A DNA stretch of 64,000 nucleotides from Betaproteobacteria bacterium (lineage in GTDB: Bacteria; Pseudomonadota; Gammaproteobacteria; Burkholderiales; UBA3065), in NCBI GenBank assembly GCA_027490755.1, contig JAIXXL010000008.1, positions 75,391 to 139,390 of the forward strand. Direction: 5' to 3'. Numbering within the stretch: the stretch's first letter is position 1; every line of letters starts with the position of its first letter. Below the pieces are notes generated by a model. The model was not told the origin of the DNA and ran no database searches. It saw nothing but the letters and a program-made list of their open reading frames with translations. This document shows positions 56,926-64,000 of the stretch, piece by piece. The position numbers and the translations under genes were made by a program.

Positions 56926-58043
56926 CGCCCCCCCACGGTACTGCGCGGCAACTCGACGATGAAGGCGGCGCCACGGCCAGGCGCCGAGTCGACACTGACC
57001 CGCCCACCGTGGCGCTCGATGACACCGCGCACGATCGAGAGGCCCAGACCGGTACCGCCCTCACGGCCGGAGACGAAGGGCTCGAAGATGCGTGGCAGCA
57101 GGTTGCGGTCGACACCGGGGCCCTGGTCGACGATGCGCAACCGCGCATGCTGGGCATCGATCTCGAGTTGCAGGCTGACGACCCCGCCCGCCGGACTGAA
57201 ATGGATGGCGTTATCGACCAGGTTGCTGACAGCGCCCTCGAGCGGCACACGCCACCCGCTCACCTGGGCGCCATCGGGCGGCAGGTCCAGGCGCAGTTCG
57301 ATCTGGCGACGCGCGGCCAGGCCGGCCATGGCGGCGCGAACCCCGAGCAGGAACGGTCCCAGCGCGATCGGCGCGGCTGGCGACGAGCCATGATCGCCGA
57401 GCTGGTCGAAGGCGTGGCTGATGTAGGCCTGCATGTGCTGCAAGCGGTCGAGTAGCGCCTCGACCTGGGCCCGCTGCCCATCGTCAAGGCTGCCACGCGC
57501 CAGCACACCCGCGTGCAGCAGCGCCGCCGACAGCGGCGTACGCAACTGGTGGGCGAGGTGGGCGGCGAACTGGCCGAGTGCCACCAGCTGCCGCTCGCGC
57601 TCGATGCCGGCACGTTCGGCGATGCTGTGGGTCACATCGGCCAGCGAGTAGACCATCTCGCCGGATGGCGTACGGCTCTGCTGAACCCGAAGGCAAGCGC
57701 GGTCGAGCATGTACTCGTCGGCAACGGCGGTGGGCGTGAGCCGCGCCAGGAAGGTCTGCCAGATGTCGCCCGGCCCGAGGCCAGTGACCCGACCAGCCTG
57801 CGCGGACAGCTGCAGCACCCGACCGGCGGCGTCGACCACGACCAAGGCGGCTGGCAGCGAATCGAGGATCAGCGCAAGCCGCGCGGCGACGGCGGTGCGC
57901 TCGCGCAGGCTCCCGGCAAGGCGACCGGTGGAATCGGCGAGCGAGCGGCGCAAGGACGCCTGCTCGGCGATCACCGCCGCGATCGGGTCGGCGGCGTCTG
58001 CCACCGCCGGGGTCGGCTCCTCGGGCTGCGCAGACGGGCTCAT
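56922..58043 (-). CDS. soluble sensor histidine kinase, FleS/FlrB-like
   Basis: 373 residues, no membrane helix. PAS-like domain about 55-140, then phospho-acceptor His165 (AAHLAHQLRTPLSAALL), N box LVDNAIHFSPAGG, and IVDQGPGV and GGTGLGLSIVRGV ATP-site motifs. The AHQLRTPL form of the H box is typical of FleS/FlrB/AtoS-like kinases. Paired by ATGA overlap with the sigma-54 regulator. Its promoter must lie in the 146-base divergent gap with cheV. Confidence 0.88.
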   Translation of the reverse strand: MSPSAQPEEPTPAVADAADPIAAVIAEQASLRRSLADSTGRLAGSLRERTAVAARLALILDSLPAALVVVDAAGRVLQLSAQAGRVTGLGPGDIWQTFLARLTPTAVADEYMLDRACLRVQQSRTPSGEMVYSLADVTHSIAERAGIERERQLVALGQFAAHLAHQLRTPLSAALLHAGVLARGSLDDGQRAQVEALLDRLQHMQAYISHAFDQLGDHGSSPAAPIALGPFLLGVRAAMAGLAARRQIELRLDLPPDGAQVSGWRVPLEGAVSNLVDNAIHFSPAGGVVSLQLEIDAQHARLRIVDQGPGVDRNLLPRIFEPFVSGREGGTGLGLSIVRGVIERHGGRVSVDSAPGRGAAFIVELPRSTVGGR

Positions 58044-58134
58044 CGGGCTTGGGACAGGGGTTCGCGTCGTGTCGGAACAGACACATTATGAGCCGCGAAT
58101 CCGAGGTAGAGTTTGTCTAGCACAAAGAGCCTGC

Positions 58135-58162
58135 TAAAGTTAGTTTTGCGGAATGCCGTAAT
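58135..58162 (+). promoter_or_regulatory. sigma-28 (FliA) type promoter of the chemotaxis operon
   Basis: TAAAGTTA (58135-58142), a 12-base spacer and GCCGTAAT (58155-58162). This is close to the FliA consensus TAAAGTTT-N11-GCCGATAA, with the spacer one base longer. It ends 27 bases before the ATG of the first cheV. Confidence 0.75.
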
Positions 58163-58189
58163 ACAAATAACCGCTTTATTCAATAGGCC

Positions 58190-59140
58190 ATGTCAGAACT
58201 CTTCCGAAACGTAGAAGCACGCACCCGCCTGGCGGGCACCAACAAGCTGGAGATCCTGCTCTTCACGCTGGGTATCGACGCGCGCACGGGACGCCGGGAG
58301 ACCTTTGGCCTGAACGTATTCAAGGTGCGCGAGGTGCTCAAGGCGCCCGCGGTGACAGCGGCCCCCGAGATGCCCAGCGTGGTCGAAGGCATGGTATCGA
58401 TGCGTGGCATCCTCATCCCGGTCATCCACCTTGGACGATACACCGGCATCGCCGCCGATACCCCGCCCGAGGTGATGATCATCACCGAGTACAACGGCCA
58501 CACCCAGGGTTTCCTGGTCGAGGCGGTCGACACCATCCTGCGCCTTGACTGGGGCTCGATGCGCGTCCCGCCCGACATGCTCAACGCGCAGATGACCGGA
58601 CTGGTGACAGCGGTGACCGAGTTGCCCGACGGACGGCTGGTGATGATGCTCGACGTCGAGAAGATCCTCGCCGAAACCGCACCTCCGCAAGACGAGACCA
58701 TCTTCCAGAGCATCCGCCCGGTGTCGGGCGCGGATGGCATCGTGTTCTTCGCCGATGATTCGGCTGTGGCACGACAACAGATCGCCCGCACACTGGACGC
58801 CATGCAGGTGCGCCACCGCAGCGCCATAAACGGCTTGCGCGCGTGGGAGGACCTGCAGCGGCTGGCAGATCACGCAGAGGTGCTGGGAGAACCGGTCGAG
58901 AACCATGTGCGGATCATCCTCACCGACATCGAGATGCCGGAGATGGATGGCTACATGCTGACCCGTCGTGTCAAGTCGGACCCGCGCTTCCGCCGCATAC
59001 CGGTGCTCATGCACTCCTCGCTGTCGTCAAGCTCGAACGAGCGGCTCGGACGGTCAGTGGGTGTCGACGCCTACGTGCCCAAGTTCGAGCCCCGCAAACT
59101 GGCCGAGACAGTGGCCGGGCTACTCGGTCAGGCCGCCTGA
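58190..59140 (+). CDS. cheV: chemotaxis coupling protein CheV (copy 1)
   Basis: 316 residues: CheW-like domain (about 15-170; FGLNVFKVREVL, GMVSMRGILIPVIHL) fused to a receiver (about 182-312) with acidic pair in FADDSAVA, phospho-acceptor in LTDIEMPEMDGY and Lys in YVPKFEP. CheV couples chemoreceptors to CheA and can serve as a phosphate sink. The neighbouring gene is a paralogue. Confidence 0.93.
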   Translation: MSELFRNVEARTRLAGTNKLEILLFTLGIDARTGRRETFGLNVFKVREVLKAPAVTAAPEMPSVVEGMVSMRGILIPVIHLGRYTGIAADTPPEVMIITEYNGHTQGFLVEAVDTILRLDWGSMRVPPDMLNAQMTGLVTAVTELPDGRLVMMLDVEKILAETAPPQDETIFQSIRPVSGADGIVFFADDSAVARQQIARTLDAMQVRHRSAINGLRAWEDLQRLADHAEVLGEPVENHVRIILTDIEMPEMDGYMLTRRVKSDPRFRRIPVLMHSSLSSSSNERLGRSVGVDAYVPKFEPRKLAETVAGLLGQAA

Positions 59141-59147
59141 GGTGAAC

Positions 59148-60092
59148 ATGAACAACCAGCCCGGCACCGCCACATCCCTGCTCGACGCGGTCGACGGGCG
59201 CACCAAACTGGCGGGCTCCAACCGCATGGAGCTGCTGCTGTTCTCGATCGGCACGCCGGAAGTCTTCGCCATCAATGTCTTCAAGGTGCGCGAGGTCACC
59301 AAGACGCCCGAGATCACGCTCACGCCGAACATGCCGGCGGGCGTCGACGGCGTCATCAACCTGCGCGGCAACATCATCCCGGTGCTCAACCTGGCGTTCT
59401 TCCTCGACCGCGATGGTGTGTCGAACTGCAGCAACCGGACCATGATGGTGACCGAGTACAGCCGCCGCACACAGGGCTTCCTGGTGCACAGCGTCGACCG
59501 CATCGTCCGCGTCGACTGGGAGGGGGTGCGCGCACCCGACGGCCTGATGTCCCGGCATGACGGCCTCGTCACCGCCATCACCGACCTGCCCGACGGGCAG
59601 CTGGTGTCGATCCTGGATGTCGAGCAGATCCTTGCCACCGCATTTGGCGAGGTCTCGGTTCCGGAGCTCGAGCCGATCGATACCGCCCCCGCCACCTTCC
59701 TGTTCTTTGTCGATGACTCCTCGGTCGCACGGCGCGAGATCGGCGCGGTGATGGACAAGCTCGGCCTGCGCACCCAGCTCGCCACCAACGGCAACGAGGC
59801 GCTCAACCGACTGCAAGCCCTGGCCGCCCAGGCCGAGCGGGACGGCGAGAGGCTCGCCGAGTCGCTGAAGGTCATTCTCGTCGACGCCGAGATGCCGGAG
59901 ATGGACGGCTACGTCCTGACACGGCACATCAAGGCCGACCGCCGCTTCTCCGGCATCCCGGTGGTCATGCACTCGTCGCTGTCTTCCGAGGCCAACAAGG
60001 CGATGGGTGCGGCGGTGGGCGTAGACGCCTACGTCGCCAAGTTCCACCCGGAGATCCTCGCCGAAACGCTGCGGCCTCTGGTCAGCCGCTGA
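59148..60092 (+). CDS. cheV: chemotaxis coupling protein CheV (copy 2)
   Basis: 314 residues with the same CheW (FAINVFKVREVTKTPE, GVINLRGNIIPVLNL) plus receiver (FVDDSSVARREI; LVDAEMPEMDGY; YVAKFHPE) layout as copy 1 and similar throughout, so the two look like a tandem duplication. ATG 59148 has GAGGTGAAC just upstream and is 7 bases after copy 1. An open frame upstream overlaps copy 1 and is not used. Confidence 0.93.
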   Translation: MNNQPGTATSLLDAVDGRTKLAGSNRMELLLFSIGTPEVFAINVFKVREVTKTPEITLTPNMPAGVDGVINLRGNIIPVLNLAFFLDRDGVSNCSNRTMMVTEYSRRTQGFLVHSVDRIVRVDWEGVRAPDGLMSRHDGLVTAITDLPDGQLVSILDVEQILATAFGEVSVPELEPIDTAPATFLFFVDDSSVARREIGAVMDKLGLRTQLATNGNEALNRLQALAAQAERDGERLAESLKVILVDAEMPEMDGYVLTRHIKADRRFSGIPVVMHSSLSSEANKAMGAAVGVDAYVAKFHPEILAETLRPLVSR

Positions 60093-60110
60093 ATCCGAGA
60101 ACATCGACAC

Positions 60111-60509
60111 ATGACAAACCCGAACATGAAATTCCTCGTCGTCGACGACTTCGCCACCATGCGGCGGATCGTTCGCAATCTGCTCAAGGAGCTGGGCTTC
60201 CTCAACGTCGACGAGGCAGAGGACGGCAACGTCGCGCTGCAGAAACTGCGCGCCAGCAAGTTCGACTTCATCGTCACCGATTGGAACATGCCGAACATGA
60301 CCGGCATCGAACTGCTGCGGCAGGTACGCGCCGACCCCGAGCTGAAGCACCTACCGGTGCTGATGGTCACTGCCGAGGCCAAGAAAGAGAACATCATCGA
60401 GGCGGCGCAGGCCGGTGCCAGCGGCTACGTGGTCAAGCCGTTCACCGCCGTCACGCTGGACGAGAAGCTGCAGAAGATCTTTGCCAACATGGCCGCGCGC
60501 GCGGCGTGA
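60111..60509 (+). CDS. cheY: chemotaxis response regulator CheY
   Basis: 132 residues, single receiver domain. Asp12/Asp13, phospho-acceptor Asp57 ([11 protein letters not shown]), Thr87 and Lys109 (GYVVKPF) are all present, the CheY-P motor-binding pattern. It lies 18 bases after cheV copy 2. Confidence 0.96.
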   Translation: MTNPNMKFLVVDDFATMRRIVRNLLKELGFLNVDEAEDGNVALQKLRASKFDFIVTDWNMPNMTGIELLRQVRADPELKHLPVLMVTAEAKKENIIEAAQAGASGYVVKPFTAVTLDEKLQKIFANMAARAA

Positions 60510-60533
60510 CCTGACCTGACCCAGGAGAGCGCC

Positions 60534-61277
60534 ATGAGTGCGACCAGTACCGACACCCCCGAGCTCGAGGCTCTGTTCGACAGCATCGTCGCCGAGACCG
60601 TCGCGTCACGCTGCGCGGAGACCGGCGAGACCGCACCAGGCAAGCCCCAGCCAGCCAATGACATGGAAAGCCCGGCGGTGCCGCAGGACGTGTTCGAGCA
60701 CGTCGGGCAGCTGACCCGACAGCTGCACGACACGCTGCGCGAGCTTGGCCACGACCGCAAACTCGCCGAGGTGGCAGACAGCATCCCCGACACGCGCGAC
60801 CGCCTGAGTTACGTTGCCCGGCTCACCGAAGACGCCGCCAACAAGGTGCTGGGCGCCACCGAGCGCGCGCAGCCGCTGCAGGACTCCATCGTCGACGCCT
60901 CGGCCGCGCTGGAAGCGCGCTGGAACGCGGTGTTCGAAGGCGGCAGCGACCCCGACGCCTTCCGCCAACTTGCCGAAGATACCCGGACATACCTGTTGTC
61001 GACCCGCACGGCGGCCAGCCAGACGCGTGATGAGTTGCGGGCGATCATGATGGCCCAGGACTTCCAGGACCTGACCGGTCAGGTCATCAAGAAGATGACC
61101 GACCTGACCGCCAACCTCGAACAACAACTGCTGACGATCCTGATCGCGCACGCACCGGCAGAGCGCGCAACCGACGGCGACAGCCTGCAGGGGCCGGCCT
61201 TCAACGCGAAGACGATGGGCGAGACGCTCGGCAGCCAGGTCGAGGTCGACTCGCTGCTCGAGAGTCTTGGCTTCTAG
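60534..61277 (+). CDS. cheZ: CheY-P phosphatase CheZ
   Basis: 247 residues, long helical-hairpin protein. The active-site helix contains MMAQDFQDLTGQVIKKM with the catalytic Gln, and the C-terminus (SQVEVDSLLESLGF) is the CheY-tethering peptide. AGGAGAGC precedes the ATG by 4 bases. Its presence indicates termination of the CheY signal by dephosphorylation rather than only by phosphate sinks. Confidence 0.93.
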   Translation: MSATSTDTPELEALFDSIVAETVASRCAETGETAPGKPQPANDMESPAVPQDVFEHVGQLTRQLHDTLRELGHDRKLAEVADSIPDTRDRLSYVARLTEDAANKVLGATERAQPLQDSIVDASAALEARWNAVFEGGSDPDAFRQLAEDTRTYLLSTRTAASQTRDELRAIMMAQDFQDLTGQVIKKMTDLTANLEQQLLTILIAHAPAERATDGDSLQGPAFNAKTMGETLGSQVEVDSLLESLGF

Positions 61278-61286
61278 GAGAGCGGC

Positions 61287-63182
61287 ATGAGCGCGTTCAG
61301 CGGGATGGAAGAACTACTGCAGGACTTTCTGCAGGAGGCATCGGACCTGCTGTCCGATGTCGACAACAAGCTGGTCGAGCTGGAGCAGCACCCCGGCGAC
61401 GACGGACTGCTGAACGACGTGTTCCGCGGCTTTCACACCATCAAGGGGGGTGCCGGCTTCCTTGGTGCCACCGAGATGGTGGCGCTGTGCCACCGCACCG
61501 AGAACCTGTTCGACCGCCTGCGCCAGCACACGCTCAGCCTCGAGCCGGCCATCATGGACGTGATCCTCGACGCCACCGCCGAAGTGCGCACGATGATGGA
61601 CAGCCTGTCGGCAAGCGCCCAACCGGATCCCGCGCCGGCGACCCTGCTGGCCGCCCTCGATGCGGTGCTGGAGGGCCGTGACGTCCCGGTGGCGCCAGCA
61701 GCGGCCGAGGTCGCGACGCCTGGCGAGCAGCAAGCCTCGGCAAGCGTCCCGGCAGGCAGCGGCATGGTGGACTGGGCATCGCTGCTGGCCGCGGTCGCGC
61801 CCCCCGGGACGCACGCAGCCAACGCCATCGAGCCCGCGGCAGCCCACGCCCACGCGGCGCCCGTGGCACCGCGACCGGCAGCCGACGCGCCGCGTGCCGC
61901 GAAGGGCGGCGCCGGTGGCGGCAGTTCGTCACGAGACTCGACCATCCGCGTCGACACCGACCGTCTCGACCAGGTGCTCAACCTGTCGGGCGAGATCGGG
62001 CTGACCAAGAACCGCCTCAACTGCCTGCGCGCCGAGCTCCTCGCCGGCAACACCGGCCCGGACACGGTCAACGCCATGGATGCGGCCATCGCGCAGCTGG
62101 ACCTGCTGGTCGGCGACCTGCAGAACGCGGTGATGAAGACCCGCATGCAGCCGGTCGGCAGCCTGTTCCAGAAGTACCCGCGCCTGGTTCGCGACCTCGC
62201 CCGCCAGTTGGGCAAGGAGGTCGAGCTGGAGATCAGCGGCGATGAGACCGAACTCGACAAGACCATCATCGAGGACCTCAAGGACCCGTTGGTGCATCTG
62301 GTGCGCAACGCTGTCGACCACGGCATCGAGATGCCAGCCGACCGGGTGGCCAACGGCAAGCCGGCGAAATCCACCGTTCGGCTCAGCGCGCAACAGGCTG
62401 GTGACCACATCGTGCTCGAGATCAGCGACGACGGTCGCGGCATCCGTGCCGATGTCATCCGCCGCAAGGCGCTGGACAAGGGACTGATCGACTTCGAGAC
62501 CGCCAACTCGCTGGACGAAGCCTCGAGCCTGAAGTTGATCTTCCTGCCCGGCTTCTCGACCAAGGACCAGATCTCCGATGTGTCCGGTCGTGGTGTCGGC
62601 ATGGACGTGGTCAAGACCAACATCCAGAAGCTCAACGGGCGCATCGACATCGATTCGCAGCCGGGGCTGGGTACCACCTTCCGCGTCCACCTGCCGCTGA
62701 CGCTGGCCATCATGCCGGTGCTGGTGGTTCGCCTGAAGCAGCAATCCTTCGCTGTGCCGCTGTCGATGGTGCGCGAGATCATGCCGCTGTCGCCAGCGAC
62801 CATCCAGCACGTCTCGGGCCGCGCCACGCTGGTCCTGCGCGACGAGGTGCTGCCGGTGCGCTCGCTCGCCGGCATGCTGAACCGTGAAGGCGATGCACCG
62901 CCGTTCGGGGTCCTCATGCAAACCTCCGCCCGCGGCTCGTTCGTGCTCGGCGTCGACGGCTTTGTCGGGCGTGACGACGTTGTCATCAAACCGCTGGCCG
63001 ACATCAAGCCCAAGGGCGTGTCGGGCGCGACGCTGTCGGGCGACGGCTCGGTCGTGCTCGTTCTCGATATCGAGGCCATGCTCGACGAACCTGGCAGCGT
63101 CCTGCTCGGCTACACCTTCAACCGGCAGGACAGCGACGTCGCGGCCCTGCCCGGCCCACTCGGCGCGGCCCTCGCGGCCTGA
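61287..63182 (+). CDS. cheA: chemotaxis histidine kinase CheA
   Basis: 631 residues. P1 phosphotransfer domain 1-110 with His50 (GFHTIKGGAGFLG); P3 dimerisation about 218-285 (TDRLDQVLNLSGEIGLTKNR); P4 kinase about 285-460 (HLVRNAVDHGIEMP, EISDDGRGI, SGRGVGMDVVKTNI); P5 CheW-like about 468-600. Between P1 and P3 is an Ala/Pro-rich linker of about 100 residues with no clear CheY-binding P2 domain. GGAGAGC precedes the start. No cheW, cheR, cheB or receptor gene follows within the window. Confidence 0.95.
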   Translation: MSAFSGMEELLQDFLQEASDLLSDVDNKLVELEQHPGDDGLLNDVFRGFHTIKGGAGFLGATEMVALCHRTENLFDRLRQHTLSLEPAIMDVILDATAEVRTMMDSLSASAQPDPAPATLLAALDAVLEGRDVPVAPAAAEVATPGEQQASASVPAGSGMVDWASLLAAVAPPGTHAANAIEPAAAHAHAAPVAPRPAADAPRAAKGGAGGGSSSRDSTIRVDTDRLDQVLNLSGEIGLTKNRLNCLRAELLAGNTGPDTVNAMDAAIAQLDLLVGDLQNAVMKTRMQPVGSLFQKYPRLVRDLARQLGKEVELEISGDETELDKTIIEDLKDPLVHLVRNAVDHGIEMPADRVANGKPAKSTVRLSAQQAGDHIVLEISDDGRGIRADVIRRKALDKGLIDFETANSLDEASSLKLIFLPGFSTKDQISDVSGRGVGMDVVKTNIQKLNGRIDIDSQPGLGTTFRVHLPLTLAIMPVLVVRLKQQSFAVPLSMVREIMPLSPATIQHVSGRATLVLRDEVLPVRSLAGMLNREGDAPPFGVLMQTSARGSFVLGVDGFVGRDDVVIKPLADIKPKGVSGATLSGDGSVVLVLDIEAMLDEPGSVLLGYTFNRQDSDVAALPGPLGAALAA

Positions 63183-63194
63183 ATCGAGAACCTT

Positions 63195-63211
63195 TCGGCT
63201 GCGCCAGCCGA
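63195..63211. terminator. small hairpin between cheA and radC
   Basis: TCGGCT / AGCCGA (63195-63200 with 63206-63211) around a 5-base loop, between the convergent stops of cheA and radC. There is no strong T tract, so it is a weak candidate. Confidence 0.35.
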
Positions 63212-63228
63212 GTCACCTGACCAGGCCA

Positions 63229-63888
63229 TCAGAGCAGACCGGCCTCGGCGAAAGAGAACACCCGCTGCCGGGTGACCACCAGGTGATCCAGCGTGCGCAC
63301 GTCGACCAGGGCCAACGCATCTCTTAGGGCAGTGGTCAGGCTGCGGTCCGCGAGGCTGGGCTCGGCCGCACCTGACGGGTGGTTGTGGGCCAGCACCACG
63401 GCGCTGGCGTTGAGTTCCAGAGCGCGGCGGACCACCTCGCGCGGGTAGACGCTGGTCTGCGAGACACTGCCGCGGAACATCTCCTCGAACTCCAGCAGAC
63501 GGTGCTGCGCGTCCAGGAAGATGACGGCGAAGACCTCGTGCGGAGACAGCCCTATGCCAAGGCGGAGGTAGTCGCGCACTGCATCGGGTGAATCGAGCAG
63601 GCGCATCTCGGGCAGCGACTGGGCCATGCCGCGACGCACCAGCTCCACCGCCACCGACACCCGATAACGGACCCGCCTGTCACGGCCCGCTGGCGCATGG
63701 ATCGGCGGCAGAACCAGCCCGGCCAGGCCACCGGCCTCTCGCATCAGCCGGCGCAGGGCACGGCTGGGCGCGGCGCCGATCAGCTCCGCCAGCAACTCGG
63801 CATCGTCGTGGGCCTTGAATCGGCTGCCGCACGCGTCCCCGCTGCGGGGCAGCGCGTTACACTCGCGGCCATGCAGACGCCTGCCCAT
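63229..63888 (-). CDS. radC: RadC-family JAB/MPN protein with atypical N-terminus
   Basis: 219 residues if started at ATG 63888. The C-terminal JAB1/MPN metal-binding domain is complete: Glu in [11 protein letters not shown] and the [14 protein letters not shown] zinc motif, ending [11 protein letters not shown]. RadC family members are of uncertain role; an early link to DNA repair is not supported. The usual N-terminus (ERPREKLL...LSDAELLA) is reduced to a non-matching stretch before [11 protein letters not shown]. The chosen start overlaps the divergent coaBC start by 18 bases, so the true start may be further in at a rare codon. Confidence 0.82.
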   Translation of the reverse strand: MGRRLHGRECNALPRSGDACGSRFKAHDDAELLAELIGAAPSRALRRLMREAGGLAGLVLPPIHAPAGRDRRVRYRVSVAVELVRRGMAQSLPEMRLLDSPDAVRDYLRLGIGLSPHEVFAVIFLDAQHRLLEFEEMFRGSVSQTSVYPREVVRRALELNASAVVLAHNHPSGAAEPSLADRSLTTALRDALALVDVRTLDHLVVTRQRVFSFAEAGLL

Positions 63889-64000
63889 CCCCCGGCCCGC
63901 CACTTCGTGCTTGGTGTCACGGGTGGCATCGCCGCATACAAGAGCGCCGAACTGGTGCGCCTGTGGGTGCGTCAGGGCCACACCGTCGATGTCGTGATGA
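63871..64000 (+). CDS. coaBC: phosphopantothenoylcysteine decarboxylase/synthetase CoaBC, N-terminal part
   Basis: Only the first 43 codons are present; the gene runs off the right edge. [20 protein letters not shown] is the FMN-binding start of the CoaC flavoprotein domain, and [13 protein letters not shown] continues it. The bifunctional enzyme makes 4-phosphopantetheine from 4-phosphopantothenate and Cys in CoA synthesis. A TACACT box at 63858-63863 is 7 bases upstream of the ATG, which would give an almost leaderless transcript. It is divergent from radC. Confidence 0.9.
   Translation, partial: MQTPAHPPARHFVLGVTGGIAAYKSAELVRLWVRQGHTVDVVM

Noticed and set aside
1..64000. Prophage, integrative element or defence island
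   Set aside because: No integrase, phage structural gene, restriction system, toxin-antitoxin pair or tRNA attachment site was seen; apart from the IS3 relic the window is ordinary chromosome.

Overview
The window is a chromosomal stretch of a G+C-rich Gram-negative bacterium, most likely a betaproteobacterium (Rhodocyclales or Nitrosomonadales-like; this placement is inference). The main clues are the order sdhCDAB-sdhE-gltA-sucA-sucB-lpd-zapE with a GntR regulator, the guaBA pair, an FleS/FleR-like kinase and sigma-54 activator beside fliEFGHIJ, and cheV-cheV-cheY-cheZ-cheA. No rRNA, tRNA, CRISPR array, integrase or prophage gene was seen. Coding density is very high, with many 1-8 base overlaps.

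Layout. 1-5.6 kb: start of a HAD hydrolase, a CbiM-like membrane protein, hda and hrpA. 5.6-13.8 kb: an orphan degenerate response regulator, a secreted two-PepSY protein, a secreted beta-propeller followed by a NarL-type two-component pair, a TonB-dependent receptor, cytochrome b561 and a YqhA-like protein. 13.8-18.9 kb: a surface-sugar block on the minus strand (glycosyltransferase, rmlB, rmlD, rmlA, rmlC, methyltransferase). 18.9-19.55 kb: the only long gene-free stretch, holding the decayed remains of an IS3-family element. 19.55-22.4 kb: a large RTX protein built of two tandem related modules. 22.5-28.2 kb: a methyltransferase with a regulatory domain attached to the tail of guaBA, then an acuI-type oxidoreductase. 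28.2-44.4 kb: TCA-cycle genes, with a divergently placed CoA-ester-lyase-like gene and acnB. 44.4-49.8 kb: AEC transporter, cytochrome c, an OmpR/EnvZ-type pair, and ispF/ispD. 49.8-63.2 kb: flagellar basal-body and export operon, flagellar two-component system and a chemotaxis operon. 63.2-64 kb: radC and the start of coaBC.

How the genes work together. sdh, gltA, sucAB-lpd and acnB cover citrate to fumarate. A perfect 12-bp palindrome between gntR and the lyase is a likely operator. fliE-J runs through overlapping frames into the essential isoprenoid genes ispD and ispF. The chemotaxis operon is preceded by a recognisable sigma-28 type promoter. The rml block could supply dTDP-L-rhamnose for a surface glycan or glycoprotein. 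The RTX protein next to it is one possible carrier, but nothing in the sequence proves this.

The most unusual items are the internally duplicated RTX protein with a codon-usage change near its midpoint, the IS3 fossil just upstream of it, the methyltransferase coupled to guaA, the propeller/two-component/TonB-receptor neighbourhood, the tandem CheV pair with a CheA that appears to lack P2, and a cluster of palindromes upstream of the small cytochrome c gene.
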